The notes: generated by a model from the sequence alone, not told the origin. A stretch of 64,000 nucleotides of DNA from Pseudomonas iridis (GCF_017980685.1 NZ_JACXXO010000017.1:1-64000); one strand, 5' to 3'. Positions 43,453 through 52,244 are shown, counted from the stretch's first letter. Numbers and translations: made by a program.

Positions 43453-44417
43453 TGCACGCGCTGGCTGCTGATTTTCGGCGGTAACTGAATCGGTGTGAGC
43501 ACCGGTTGGCCGGAGAAGAATGCCACCAGGTTTTTCCCCACCAGCTCCACGGTGCCTTGGGTGGCTTCCGGTGACAGACCGGCGACGTGCGGGGTTAGTA
43601 GCACGTTGCTCAGGGTTTTCAGCGCATCCGGTACTTGCGGTTCATGGTCGAACACATCCAGCGCGGCGCCGGCAATGCGCCGTTGTTCAAGGGCGGTGAT
43701 CAGATCCGCCGTGGCGATCACACTGGCCCGCGCGATATTGACGATAAAACCTTTAGGGCCCAGCGCGTCGAGCACGGGACGGGTTACCAGATGCTGCGTG
43801 CCGATCCCGCCCGGCGTCGCGACGATCAGGAAGTCCGAGGCTCGCGCCAGTTCGGTCGGAGTCGAGCAGAACGCATAAGGCACCTCGCTGCGCACTTGAC
43901 GGCTGTGATAGCTGATCTGCATGTCGAACCCAAGGCTGGCACGTTTGGCAATCGCCAGCCCCACCGCACCGAGGCCAAGAATGCCCAGCCGTTTGCCAGA
44001 CAGCGATGGACGCATGATCTTCGGCCATTCTCCTCGGCGTACGGCGGCGTCGCAGCGCGGAATATCGCGCACCAATGCCAGCAGCATGGCCATCGCATGG
44101 TCGGCCACCGAAGAGGCGTTGACCCCGGCGCCGTTGGTCACGGTAATTCCACGATCACTGGCGGCTTGCAGGTCGACCTGTTCGTAACCGGCACCGATCA
44201 CCGTGATGATTTTCAGCACGGGCAGGGCGGCGATTTCCTCTGCAGTCAGGCCAAGCGGACCACGGGTCAGCACGGCATCGATACGTGCGCCATGGGTGGC
44301 GATGGCCTGGGCGCGTTCGGCCGGCGTGGGAGCGAGGATCAGGTGAAAGCCCTGATGCTCCAGAATCGGTAGATAGTCATTGATGGTTTCAACCAGTACC
44401 AGAACGGTGGCGGGCAT
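43449..44417 (-). CDS. D-isomer-specific 2-hydroxyacid dehydrogenase
   Basis: A 322-residue NAD(P)-dependent enzyme that reduces glyoxylate, hydroxypyruvate or other 2-oxoacids. Visible features are GVNASSVADHAMAMLLALVR (about 105-124), the Rossmann motif GILGLGAVGLAIAKRA (about 150), the catalytic Arg in INIARASV-type strand IVNIARASVI, and the catalytic His in LLTPHVAGLSPEAT near the C terminus. The closest types are GhrB/hydroxypyruvate-like reductases. It overlaps the tssA end by 4 bases and is unrelated to the type VI genes. Confidence 0.9.
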   Translation of the reverse strand: MPATVLVLVETINDYLPILEHQGFHLILAPTPAERAQAIATHGARIDAVLTRGPLGLTAEEIAALPVLKIITVIGAGYEQVDLQAASDRGITVTNGAGVNASSVADHAMAMLLALVRDIPRCDAAVRRGEWPKIMRPSLSGKRLGILGLGAVGLAIAKRASLGFDMQISYHSRQVRSEVPYAFCSTPTELARASDFLIVATPGGIGTQHLVTRPVLDALGPKGFIVNIARASVIATADLITALEQRRIAGAALDVFDHEPQVPDALKTLSNVLLTPHVAGLSPEATQGTVELVGKNLVAFFSGQPVLTPIQLPPKISSQRVH

Positions 44418-44557
44418 TGCGCGGCTCCTGTGATCGTTGGTGGTTCGGTCGCGAAAGTCGTAGCAGAGTGCTGATTCCAGAGCGCTTTGGCAATGGTTGG
44501 GCGCTGCCCCGTTTCAGCCAGTGTAGGAGCAGAAACGGGGAGCGCGCGGACACTTCG

Positions 44558-45082
44558 TCAGAAGGTCACGTCGGCGCTGTCGATCAACCTGGCGAAGGCG
44601 GCGCCAAGGGTTGCGTTGTGGTGGTCGATAATCGCCTGGGCGGACAATAGCGGTGTGTTCATGCAGGTGTGGGCATCGGCGATCAGGTGCGGTTTAAAGC
44701 CCAGGTCGGCGGCGGCGCGGCAGGTGCTATCGAGGCAGAATTGAGACTTCATGCCGACCAGATAAAGGTCTTCGATGGCTTTGCTTTTGAGTTGCTGTGC
44801 GAGGTCAGTGCCGTGGAAGGCGTTGGGCCTGGATTTGTCGAAGAGGGTGTCTATTTCTGCATCCAGTTCCAACTCCGGCAGCAATTGCCAGAAAGGGCAA
44901 CCAGCCGCAATCGGCGAGCCTTGCGGGCCGGTGTGGCGCACGGCGAAAACCGGCACGTTGTGCTGACGCGCTTTTTTGATCAGGTGCTGGATGTTGGCCA
45001 GAACCCGTTCGCCATCGTGGGGTTTATCCGGGCCGTGGAACAGACCGACCTGCATATCGATGATCAACAGTGCTGCCGACAT
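44558..45082 (-). CDS. Isochorismatase-like cysteine hydrolase
   Basis: A 174-residue isochorismatase-fold hydrolase, an amidase-like cysteine enzyme (for example nicotinamidase, N-carbamoyl amidases). The catalytic triad fits D9 (LLIIDMQ), K83 and C116 (GMKSQFCLDSTC). Substrate is not determinable. Start ATG 45082 follows AAGGAGAAACACC. It is preceded by a hairpin and a short Thr-rich reading frame that look like an attenuator. Confidence 0.88.
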   Translation of the reverse strand: MSAALLIIDMQVGLFHGPDKPHDGERVLANIQHLIKKARQHNVPVFAVRHTGPQGSPIAAGCPFWQLLPELELDAEIDTLFDKSRPNAFHGTDLAQQLKSKAIEDLYLVGMKSQFCLDSTCRAAADLGFKPHLIADAHTCMNTPLLSAQAIIDHHNATLGAAFARLIDSADVTF

Positions 45083-45140
45083 GGTGTTTCTCCTTGAGTG
45101 TCTGGCGGGACGCGTGTGCCGCACGGACGGGAGAAACAAC

Positions 45141-45169
45141 AAGGCCCCGTCCATTGCTGGCGGGGCCTT
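45141..45169 (-). terminator. Attenuator-like terminator hairpin before the isochorismatase gene
   Basis: AAGGCCCCG (45141-45149) pairs perfectly with CGGGGCCTT (45161-45169). On the minus strand it is followed by GTTGTTTCTC, a weak U-tract. It lies between the leader frame (45188-45277) and the isochorismatase-like start at 45082, as an intrinsic terminator of an attenuation system would. Confidence 0.65.
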
Positions 45170-45187
45170 GGGTTTGCTGCGCTGGAT

Positions 45188-45277
45188 TTACCTCAGGCAC
45201 AAGCACCACGACCCGCCGGTGGCGGTCGTGGTGGTGCGGGTGAGGTGCAGCGAGCGAAGGTTCATGAGGTCGATCAT
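45188..45277 (-). promoter_or_regulatory. Thr-rich leader reading frame with pause hairpin (candidate attenuator)
   Basis: A 29-codon ORF, MIDLMNLRSLHLTRTTTTAT, then GGSWCLCLR. Seven of its central eight codons after His-Leu include six Thr (T-R-T-T-T-T-A-T). The frame contains a strong hairpin (ACCACGACC at 45205-45213 with GGTCGTGGT at 45224-45232 and an inner CGCC/GGCG). Leader frame, pause hairpin and terminator are the classic amino-acid attenuator layout. A -35-like TTGACA is at 45302-45297. An internal start at 45265 is also possible. No ribosome site is strong. Confidence 0.55.
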
Positions 45278-45390
45278 GCTGCTCGTGTTGGGCGGCTGTC
45301 AATCAAGTACTCGATAACTGGGCGCCGCTGGAATAGACCACATGCTGTGGCAGGGCGATTGGCCCGCTGCAATCTCAGTAGCGACTTTGT

Positions 45391-45720
45391 ATGAGCGAGC
45401 CTACCCAACTCGCGGATTTTGCCTACGAAATCGCCGGATTCATCTGCTATCTGGTCAGGGATAAACAGGAAATCATAGGGCACAAAGTAGCTCGGGCATT
45501 CAGTGCCAATAGCCAAGGACGGCGCATGCTTCAGGACGATCGCGAAAATCTGGAACTCCAAAGGCTAATGAATGAAACACGGAAACTCGCGGCCGAGAGA
45601 CAAAAGCTACTAGCGGAAGCAAAAAAATTAGAGAGGGAGACGAATTTGTATCCACTCGCAGTATTGGGTGGAGTCGTGACCGCAATCACTGCAGTGGCAG
45701 GCGTTTTTTTCAAGCTTTGA
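45391..45720 (+). CDS. Small membrane-anchored coiled-coil protein
   Basis: A 109-residue protein with a long charged helix (about 45-88; LELQRLMNETRKLAAERQKL) predicted to form a coiled coil, and one C-terminal membrane span (about 89-107; LAVLGGVVTAITAVAGVFF). It has no signal peptide, so it is probably tail-anchored. I recognise no family. It is followed by another small tail-anchored ORF 50 bases away, so the two are likely an operon. The sequence is less GC-rich than the surroundings. Confidence 0.6.
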   Translation: MSEPTQLADFAYEIAGFICYLVRDKQEIIGHKVARAFSANSQGRRMLQDDRENLELQRLMNETRKLAAERQKLLAEAKKLERETNLYPLAVLGGVVTAITAVAGVFFKL

Positions 45721-45769
45721 GTGTTCGCGCTTCACAACAGTCAGACCATGACCCAAAAAGGAAATGAAC

Positions 45770-45940
45770 ATGAGTACATTTGACCGCAAGGCCATGATTG
45801 AACAGTTAGATCGAGAGCACGATGAGTGGGTCGAGAAGATGCGTATCAAGGACAAGGACGATATGTATCCAATTTGGGGGATGCTGGGGTTCGGCATCTT
45901 TTGCATGTCACTTGGATTCCTCCTGGCTCGATCGATCTGA
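45770..45940 (+). CDS. 56-residue tail-anchored membrane protein
   Basis: A short ORF, MSTFDRKAMIEQLDREHDEW, then a charged helix and a hydrophobic C-terminal span (WGMLGFGIFCMSLGFLLARS). AAAAAGGAAATGAAC lies just upstream, placing the ribosome site 8 bases from ATG 45770; ATG 45764 is in frame but too close to the site. The same domain order as the preceding gene (soluble charged part, C-terminal span) suggests a paired function. No family is recognised. Confidence 0.6.
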   Translation: MSTFDRKAMIEQLDREHDEWVEKMRIKDKDDMYPIWGMLGFGIFCMSLGFLLARSI

Positions 45941-46193
45941 TCTGGTTTTCCCAATCACATTCGGTGCTGGAGCTTGCCAGAAAGCGACACTGAACATACC
46001 CAGCACCGACAGCGTATTTCCCAAAAACGACATCCCTCTCATCTGCTCCGCACAACCATTCCTCAGCTAAGTCTTTGCTTCTGCTCATTTATCACGGAGA
46101 ATCGCGCCCCTGTTTCGGCCGGAGCATGTCTGTCGGTTTTTCCGACGCGTCCTGACCGAGTGGCAAGTGACCGGAATGCGGAGATCCGACCGG

Positions 46194-47474
46194 ATGAATG
46201 ATCAGGCCAATAGCGTCGAAGAGCGCTTTGATGCAGCAGCACCCGCTGAACTTTCGAGCTGGAATCGCCAGGACACCACCTGGATGTTGGGACTGTTCGG
46301 GACGGCCATCGGCGCCGGCACCCTGTACTTGCCGATCAACGCAGGGATCGGTGGCTTCTGGCCGCTGGTGATCCTCTCGCTGTTGGCCTTCCCCATGACG
46401 TTCTACGCACACCGCGGTCTGACCCGGTTTGTGCTGTCCGGTCGCGAAGGCGCCGATATCACTGACGTGGTCGAAGAGCATTTCGGCATCAAGGCCGGCG
46501 CGCTGATCACACTGCTGTATTTCCTTGCCATCTTCCCGATCCTGCTGATCTACAGCGTCGGCCTGACCAACACGGTCGCCAGTTTCCTCGAACATCAACT
46601 GCACATCACGCCGCCGCCACGCGCGCTGCTGTCGTTCGTGCTGATCCTTGGGTTGCTGGCTGTGGTGCGTTGTGGCGAACAGGCGATCGTCAAGGCGATG
46701 AGCTTGCTGGTCTATCCGTTCATCGTCGCGCTGCTGTTCCTCGCGGTGTACCTGATTCCGCACTGGAACGGCGGCATCCTCACCACCGTGTCGCAAGTCC
46801 CCGCGCCGTCGGAGCTGCTGCACACGCTGTGGCTGGCGATTCCGGTGATCGTGTTCTCGTTCAACCACTCGCCGATCATCTCGGCGTTCGCGGTCGATCA
46901 AAAGCGCCGTTACGGCACCCACGCCGATGAGCGCAGTTCGCAAATTCTCTGCCGTGCGCACCTGCTGATGGTGGTGATGGTGCTGTTCTTCGTGTTCAGC
47001 TGCGTGCTGACCCTGTCGCCAGCTCAACTGGCTGAAGCGAAGGAGCAGAACCTGTCGATCCTGTCGTACCTGGCCAACCACTTCAGCAACCCGACCATCG
47101 CGTTCGTGGCACCGCTGATTGCGTTCGTGGCGATTTCCAAGTCGTTCCTCGGTCACTACATCGGTGCCAGTGAAGGTCTGAAAGGTCTGATCATCAAGAG
47201 CGGCAAGCGTCCCGGCGCCAAGGCGCTGGATCGCATCGTGGCGGCTTTCATGCTGGTGGTGTGCTGGATCGTGGCGACGTTGAATCCGAGCATCCTCGGC
47301 ATGATCGAGACCATCGGTGGCCCGGTTATCGCGGCGATCCTGTTCCTGATGCCGATGTATGCAATCCGCAAAGTGCCGGCCATGGCGCGCTTTCGTGGTC
47401 AAGCGTCCAACGTGTTTGTCACTGTGGTAGGTCTTGTGGCAATTTCGGCGGTGGTTTACAAACTGACGATGTAA
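46194..47474 (+). CDS. HAAAP-family amino acid permease (serine/threonine type)
   Basis: A 426-residue polytopic transporter of the hydroxy/aromatic amino acid permease family. The conserved start FGTAIGAGTLYLPI (about 36-49), GFWPLVILSLL, then GEQAIVKAMSLLVYPF and IPVIVFSFNHSPIISAFAVD match serine/threonine permeases such as SdaC. Eleven hydrophobic segments are expected. Start ATG 46194 follows a GCGGAG site; the nine-codon longer form is weaker. Threonine import and the Thr-rich leader 900 bases away may be linked, by inference. Confidence 0.88.
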   Translation: MNDQANSVEERFDAAAPAELSSWNRQDTTWMLGLFGTAIGAGTLYLPINAGIGGFWPLVILSLLAFPMTFYAHRGLTRFVLSGREGADITDVVEEHFGIKAGALITLLYFLAIFPILLIYSVGLTNTVASFLEHQLHITPPPRALLSFVLILGLLAVVRCGEQAIVKAMSLLVYPFIVALLFLAVYLIPHWNGGILTTVSQVPAPSELLHTLWLAIPVIVFSFNHSPIISAFAVDQKRRYGTHADERSSQILCRAHLLMVVMVLFFVFSCVLTLSPAQLAEAKEQNLSILSYLANHFSNPTIAFVAPLIAFVAISKSFLGHYIGASEGLKGLIIKSGKRPGAKALDRIVAAFMLVVCWIVATLNPSILGMIETIGGPVIAAILFLMPMYAIRKVPAMARFRGQASNVFVTVVGLVAISAVVYKLTM

Positions 47475-47491
47475 AGCAAGATCAACAGAAA

Positions 47492-47528
47492 AGCCGCTGC
47501 ACACGATGTGTGTAGCGGTTTTTTTTCG
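47492..47528 (+). terminator. Terminator of the permease gene
   Basis: A stem formed by AGCCGCTGCACAC and GTGTGTAGCGGTT followed by a T-run, just after the HAAAP permease stop. Confidence 0.85.
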
Positions 47529-47558
47529 TCTGCAAAGACGATGGTACCTGACACACCG

Positions 47559-47653
47559 CTATCGCTGGCAAGCCAGCTTCCACAGGGATTGCGGGTGTTT
47601 GCGCAGGGGTGGGCATCACGCAGAACACTGTGGGAGCTGGCTTGCCAGCGATG
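47559..47653. repeat. REPIN between the permease and acnB
   Basis: ATCGCTGGCAAGCCAGCTTC with the rest of one REP arm and the facing arm TGTGGGAGCTGGCTTGCCAG lie in the convergent gap. It sits between the permease terminator and the acnB terminator. Confidence 0.85.
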
Positions 47654-47690
47654 AAGACGGAGCAGGCGGCGTCTCTTCTGCAGGCATAAA

Positions 47691-47727
47691 AAAACGCCGC
47701 TCATCTCGCGATGGGCGGCGTTTTTTC
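47691..47727. terminator. Bidirectional terminator after acnB
   Basis: AAAAAACGCCGC with the inverted GCGGCGTTTTTT and a short ATG/CAT inner stem. A and T runs on both sides let it act from either strand; it follows the acnB stop. Confidence 0.88.
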
Positions 47728-47741
47728 ATGGCGTTGTAACG

Positions 47742-50351
47742 TTAGGCTTGAACGACCGGGATGTTGGCGTTCGCAGCAGCTTCACGGAACTCGGCGATCT
47801 GGTCGAAGGACAGGTAACGGTAGATATCGGCCGCCATGCTGTCGATCTTGCCAGCGTATTCCATGTACTCCTCGACGGTCGGCAGGCGACCCAGGATCGA
47901 AGCAACCGACGCCAGCTCGGCCGAGGCCAGGTAGACGTTAGCGCCGTCGCCCAGACGGTTCGGGAAGTTACGGGTCGACGTGGAGACCACGGTGCTGTTC
48001 GGCTCAACGCGTGCCTGGTTACCCATGCACAGCGAGCAGCCTGGCATTTCCATGCGTGCGCCAGCCTTGCCGTAGATGCCGTAGTAGCCTTCTTCGGTCA
48101 GTTGGTGAGCGTCCATCTTGGTCGGCGGCGACAGCCACAGACGGGTTGGCAGCTGACCCTTGACCTGATCCAGCAGTTTACCGGCAGCGCGGAAGTGACC
48201 GATGTTGGTCATGCACGAACCGATGAACACTTCGTCGATCTTCTCGCCAGCAACGCTGGACAGCAGACGGGCGTCGTCCGGATCGTTTGGTGCGCAGAGC
48301 ACAGGCTCGCTGATGTCGGCCAGATCGATTTCGATGATTTCAGCGTATTCGGCGTCAGCATCGGCTTCCATCAGCTCAGGGTTGGCAACCCAGGCTTCCA
48401 TCGCTTGTGCGCGGCGTTCCAGAGTACGTGCATCGCCGTAGCCTTCGCCGATCATCCAGCGCAGCAGGGTGATGTTGGAGTTCAGGTACTCGGTGATCGA
48501 CTCTTTCGACAGCTTGATGGTGCAACCGGCAGCCGAACGTTCGGCCGAGGCGTCGGACAGCTCGAAAGCCTGTTCCAGCGTCAGACCTTCCAGGCCTTCG
48601 ATTTCCAGGATGCGGCCGGAGAAGGCGTTTTTCTTGCCTTTCTTCTCGACGGTCAGCAGACCGTTCTGGATAGCGAAGTAAGGAATGGCATGAACCAGGT
48701 CACGCAGGGTGATGCCAGGTTTCATTTTGCCTTTGAAGCGCACCAGGATCGATTCCGGCATGTCCAGCGGCATGACGCCGGTGGCAGCGGCGAACGCGAC
48801 CAGACCGGAACCAGCCGGGAACGAGATGCCCATCGGGAAACGGGTGTGCGAGTCACCACCGGTACCGACGGTGTCCGGCAGCAGCATGCGGTTCAGCCAC
48901 GAGTGGATGATGCCGTCGCCCGGACGCAGGGAAACGCCGCCGCGGGTCATGATGAAGTCAGGCAGGGTGTGGTGGGTGGTCACGTCGATCGGCTTTGGAT
49001 AAGCCGCGGTGTGGCAGAAAGACTGCATCACCAGATCAGCGGAGAAGCCCAGGCACGCCAGGTCTTTCAGTTCGTCACGGGTCATTGGACCGGTGGTGTC
49101 CTGAGAACCTACGGTGGTCATCTTCGGTTCGCAGTAGGTGCCAGGACGAACGCCTTTGCCTTCTGCCAGACCGCAAGCCTTGCCGACCATTTTCTGCGCC
49201 AGGGTGAAACCCTTGGTGCTTTCAATTGGGGCATCCGGCTTCTTGAACAGATCGAACGGTGGCAGACCCAGTTCGGCGCGAGCCTTCTCGGTCAGGCCGC
49301 GGCCGATGATCAGCGGGATACGGCCGCCAGCGCGAACTTCGTCCAACAGCACCGGAGTCTTCATTTCGAAGGTGGTCAGGACTTCGTCGGTGCCGTGTTT
49401 GCAGACTTTGCCAGCATGCGGGTACAGGTCGATCACGTCGCCCATGTGCATGTTGGAAACGTCGAATTCGATTGGCAGTGCGCCGGCATCTTCCATGGTG
49501 TTGTAGAAGATCGGAGCGATTTTGCTGCCGAAGCAGAAACCGCCAGCGCGCTTGTTCGGTACGTAAGGAACGTCGTCGCCGAAGAACCACAGCACCGAGT
49601 TGGTTGCCGATTTACGCGACGAACCGGTACCGACCACGTCACCGACGTAGGCGATCGGGAAGCCTTGACCGCGCATTTCTTCGATCTGCTTCATCGGGCC
49701 GATGGCGCCCTGCTGATCAGGAACGATGCCGTCGCGAGCCATTTTCAGCATGGCCAGGGCGTGCAGCGGGATGTCTGGACGCGACCAGGCATCCGGAGCC
49801 GGGGACAGGTCGTCGGTGTTGGTTTCGCCGGTTACCTTGAACACGCGCAGGCTGATCTTGTCGGCCAGGGTCGGGCGGTTCTTGAACCACTCGCCGTCAG
49901 CCCAGGATTGCAGTACGGCTTTGGCGTGAGCGTTGCCGTTCTTGGCTTTTTCGGCCACGTCGTGGAACGCATCGAACATCAGCAGGGTGTGCTTGAGTTG
50001 TGCGGCAGCGACTGGCGCCAGCTCGGCGTCGTCCAGCAGGTCAACCAGGGTCACGATGTTGTAGCCGCCCTGCATGGTGCCGAGCAGTTCTACAGCGCGC
50101 TTCTTGTCCAGCAGAGGGGAGGAGACTTCGCCCTTGGCCAGAGCAGACAGGAAACCGGCCTTAACATAGGCAGCTTCGTCCACACCTGGTGGAATGCGAT
50201 TGGTGATCAGGTCAACGAGAAAAGCTTCTTCGCCAGCCGGAGGATTCTTCAACAGCTCGACCAGGCCGGCTGTTTGTTCGGCGTTAAGCGGCTGGGGAAC
50301 GATACCCAGTGCTGCGCGCTCTTCGATATGTTTGCGGTAGGCTTCAAGCAC
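47742..50351 (-). CDS. acnB: Aconitate hydratase B
   Basis: An 869-residue aconitase B, the citrate/isocitrate isomerase of the TCA cycle with a [4Fe-4S] cluster; apo-AcnB can bind RNA. The N-terminal HEAT-like domain (VLEAYRKHIEERAALGIVPQ start, LLKNPPAGEE), the swivel and catalytic domains (GSSRKSATNSVLWF, SQDTTGPMTRDELKDLACLG, DFIMTRGGVSLRPGDG, ERSAAGCTIKL), and cluster cysteines in GCSLCMGNQAR are all present. I choose GTG 50351 as start because it gives the E. coli-like N terminus and has GAGGG upstream. A longer ATG start is also possible. The antisense frame is a shadow. Confidence 0.97.
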   Translation of the reverse strand: MLEAYRKHIEERAALGIVPQPLNAEQTAGLVELLKNPPAGEEAFLVDLITNRIPPGVDEAAYVKAGFLSALAKGEVSSPLLDKKRAVELLGTMQGGYNIVTLVDLLDDAELAPVAAAQLKHTLLMFDAFHDVAEKAKNGNAHAKAVLQSWADGEWFKNRPTLADKISLRVFKVTGETNTDDLSPAPDAWSRPDIPLHALAMLKMARDGIVPDQQGAIGPMKQIEEMRGQGFPIAYVGDVVGTGSSRKSATNSVLWFFGDDVPYVPNKRAGGFCFGSKIAPIFYNTMEDAGALPIEFDVSNMHMGDVIDLYPHAGKVCKHGTDEVLTTFEMKTPVLLDEVRAGGRIPLIIGRGLTEKARAELGLPPFDLFKKPDAPIESTKGFTLAQKMVGKACGLAEGKGVRPGTYCEPKMTTVGSQDTTGPMTRDELKDLACLGFSADLVMQSFCHTAAYPKPIDVTTHHTLPDFIMTRGGVSLRPGDGIIHSWLNRMLLPDTVGTGGDSHTRFPMGISFPAGSGLVAFAAATGVMPLDMPESILVRFKGKMKPGITLRDLVHAIPYFAIQNGLLTVEKKGKKNAFSGRILEIEGLEGLTLEQAFELSDASAERSAAGCTIKLSKESITEYLNSNITLLRWMIGEGYGDARTLERRAQAMEAWVANPELMEADADAEYAEIIEIDLADISEPVLCAPNDPDDARLLSSVAGEKIDEVFIGSCMTNIGHFRAAGKLLDQVKGQLPTRLWLSPPTKMDAHQLTEEGYYGIYGKAGARMEMPGCSLCMGNQARVEPNSTVVSTSTRNFPNRLGDGANVYLASAELASVASILGRLPTVEEYMEYAGKIDSMAADIYRYLSFDQIAEFREAAANANIPVVQA

Positions 50352-50469
50352 AGTTATTACCCTCATCAGTGGTCCCAAATGGGTGTCCGGGACGCTCGTC
50401 GCGAAATGCTCGTACTCATGCGCTGCGTGGCGTTGTGGGCCACTTAGCCAGAATTACCGACCATTCCTT

Positions 50470-50613
50470 ACAGAAGCTGCTTTCAAAGTTTTACGCCTGC
50501 AGAGGGGGAGCTGATGAGGGTTGGCGTTGGGCTTTTCCCCGCTGGAAAAACCCGTCGCCAACACCGCTCTGAAGGAACGACTGTGCTCGTGACGCTTTGA
50601 AAACAGCTTCTAA
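50470..50613. ncRNA. Long imperfect palindrome upstream of acnB, possible structured RNA
   Basis: AGAAGCTGCTTTCAAAG (50472 on) is matched 16 of 17 bases by its inverse CTTTGAAAACAGCTTCT ending at 50611. Inside, AGGGTTGGCGTTGGGCTTTT faces AAAAACCCGTCGCCAACACC. The whole 140-base stretch folds on itself, in the 470-base region upstream of acnB and the DUF1289 gene. It may be a small RNA, a mobile repeat, or a leader of acnB. Which one cannot be told from a single copy. Confidence 0.5.
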
Positions 50614-50822
50614 CGGACATTTGCGCCTTAAAAGGCTGGCTGATTCTACGGCAAAAAAAATTTAAAGGTAAGTCGGGCTCTATTGGACTTTGGTGGCGTT
50701 GTGCGCGGCCGGGGCCAAACACCGGGCCGGTGCTTGCCCCTGATGTTTGAGGGGTGATCAATGTCTGACAAAGGGCTAACATGCCGACCTGTTCCGCGTT
50801 TCAGTGCCTTTGCCTACCTTAT

Positions 50823-51293
50823 ATGCCCAATCAGACCATCAAGACCCCCTGCGTCGGCCTCTGCTCCACTGTTTACGGTGATCTGGTGTGCCGTGGCTGC
50901 AAGCGTTTCCATCACGAAGTGATCAATTGGAATGGTTACGGCGAGGAGGAAAAACGTGCGGTGTGGCTGCGTCTGGAGCAGTTGCTGTCACAAGTGATGG
51001 CGAGCAAGGTCGAGATTTTTGACCCGGCGCGGCTGCGCCAGCAGCTCGAACAGCGCAAGATCCGCTTCGTGCCGCATCAGTCGGAATATTGCTGGGCGTA
51101 TCAACTGATTGCTCGTGGCGCGCGGGTGATCATTAATCTGGAAGCCTACGGCATGGTGTTGCTGCCGGAGTTTCGCGACTGGGGTCTGCCGGAGTTGCGC
51201 GATGCCATTGATCGGGAATTCTTCCTGCTGTCGGAAGCGCACTATGAGCGCTACATCGCCCCGGGATTTCTCAAAGACGCCTTCGGCGCCTGA
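50823..51293 (+). CDS. DUF1289 protein with C-x3-C / C-x2-C motif
   Basis: About 156 residues. The N terminus carries a DUF1289 cysteine cluster (TPCVGLCSTVYGDLVCRGCK), a likely iron-sulfur or zinc site, followed by W-x-G-Y-type residues (NWNGYGEEEKRAVWLRLEQL). The C-terminal half is predicted alpha/beta with many aromatic residues (YCWAYQLIARGARVIINLEA). The function is unknown. The start at ATG 50823 (MPNQTIK) is more usual than ATG 50781, which has extra cysteines. It stands alone. Confidence 0.8.
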   Translation: MPNQTIKTPCVGLCSTVYGDLVCRGCKRFHHEVINWNGYGEEEKRAVWLRLEQLLSQVMASKVEIFDPARLRQQLEQRKIRFVPHQSEYCWAYQLIARGARVIINLEAYGMVLLPEFRDWGLPELRDAIDREFFLLSEAHYERYIAPGFLKDAFGA

Positions 51294-51296
51294 AAG

Positions 51297-51379
51297 TCAA
51301 AAGATCGCAGCCTTCGGCAACTCCTACAGGTAGGACGCATTCCCTTGCAGGAGCTGCCGAAGGCTGCGATCTTTTGATC
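51297..51379. repeat. Inverted GTAGGAGCTGCC repeat pair
   Basis: TCAAAAGATCGCAGCCTTCG on the left and its inverted partner (GAGCTGCCGAAGGCTGCGAT) on the right, between the DUF1289 and stress-protein genes. Likely bidirectional terminator. Confidence 0.88.
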
Positions 51380-51380
51380 T

Positions 51381-52244
51381 TTATTGTTTTACCGCCAACT
51401 CCACCAGATGATCCTCAACCTCCTGCGGCTTGAGCACCAGCACATCACTCTCCAGCGCATCCAGTATCACTTCGGCCGTATTCCCGATCAACGCACCTGA
51501 CAATCCGGAACGCGCGACGGTGCCAATCACCGTGACGGCTGCCTGCAGCTTGTGGGCCATAAACGGAATCAACACATCCGCCGGACCTTCCTCGATATGC
51601 AGGTGCGCGTCATCAACGTCGAACTCGGCTTGAAATGCCCGGCATTGCTCGCGATATCGCGCTGCGATGGTTTCGCTGAGCTGCAACGTCGGGTCGGCCG
51701 CCGACAGCATCGGCGACGGGTGGGCGCTGATCACGTGCAGATGCGCCTTGGCCAGGCTGGCAATGTCATAGCCGTGATCGATGATCGTCGTGTGCAGATG
51801 CCGATGCTCCCCATCGGTATTTCCTACGTCGATCGCCGCCAGAATCACCTTGTCCTTCCACGAAGTTGAGGTTTTCACCAGCAGCACCGGTGTAGGGCAG
51901 TGACGCAGCAGTTTCCAGTCGGCGGGTGTCAGCAGCGCTTTTTTCAACGAGCTGTCGGGGAAATGCTGTTTGATCACCAGCCCGCAACCTTCGGCTTGCT
52001 GCACATCGATGATGGTTTCGTGCAGGCTCTCGTTCCATGCCTGTTCGGTGGTCACGCTGTAACCGTCCGCCAGCAGCGCGGTTTTGAGCACGCTGAGCAT
52101 GCCGGCGTGATCATGCTTCCTGTCGCACACCAGCAGGTGCAAATGGGCCTGGGTCACGCCAGCGATCAGTTTGGCGCGCTTGAGCGCCAGGCTTTCCGAA
52201 TGTTCGGGTTCGATGACCACCAGAATGCTGCGAATGGCTTGCAT
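51381..52244 (-). CDS. Universal stress protein, tandem Usp domains
   Basis: A 287-residue protein with two UspA domains (about 1-140 and 150-280), which bind nucleotides and help cells survive oxygen or energy limitation. Domain 1 starts SILVVIEPEHSESLALKRAK; domain 2 has the ATP-binding motif GTVARSGLSGALIGNTAEVI near its end. The start is ATG 52244 with GGAGACTCC upstream; a longer frame overlaps miaE and is a shadow. The perfect Anr/FNR box 70 bases upstream predicts induction at low oxygen. Confidence 0.9.
   Translation of the reverse strand: MQAIRSILVVIEPEHSESLALKRAKLIAGVTQAHLHLLVCDRKHDHAGMLSVLKTALLADGYSVTTEQAWNESLHETIIDVQQAEGCGLVIKQHFPDSSLKKALLTPADWKLLRHCPTPVLLVKTSTSWKDKVILAAIDVGNTDGEHRHLHTTIIDHGYDIASLAKAHLHVISAHPSPMLSAADPTLQLSETIAARYREQCRAFQAEFDVDDAHLHIEEGPADVLIPFMAHKLQAAVTVIGTVARSGLSGALIGNTAEVILDALESDVLVLKPQEVEDHLVELAVKQ

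Noticed and set aside
46092..47504. A minus-strand frame of 470 residues, His/Gln/Arg-rich
   Set aside because: Antisense shadow of the HAAAP permease gene; no motif.
47748..50447. A plus-strand reading frame of 899 residues covering acnB
   Set aside because: It lies entirely antisense to acnB, has no ribosome site, and reads as a low-complexity Gly/Gln/Val-rich translation. It is a shadow of acnB codon usage.
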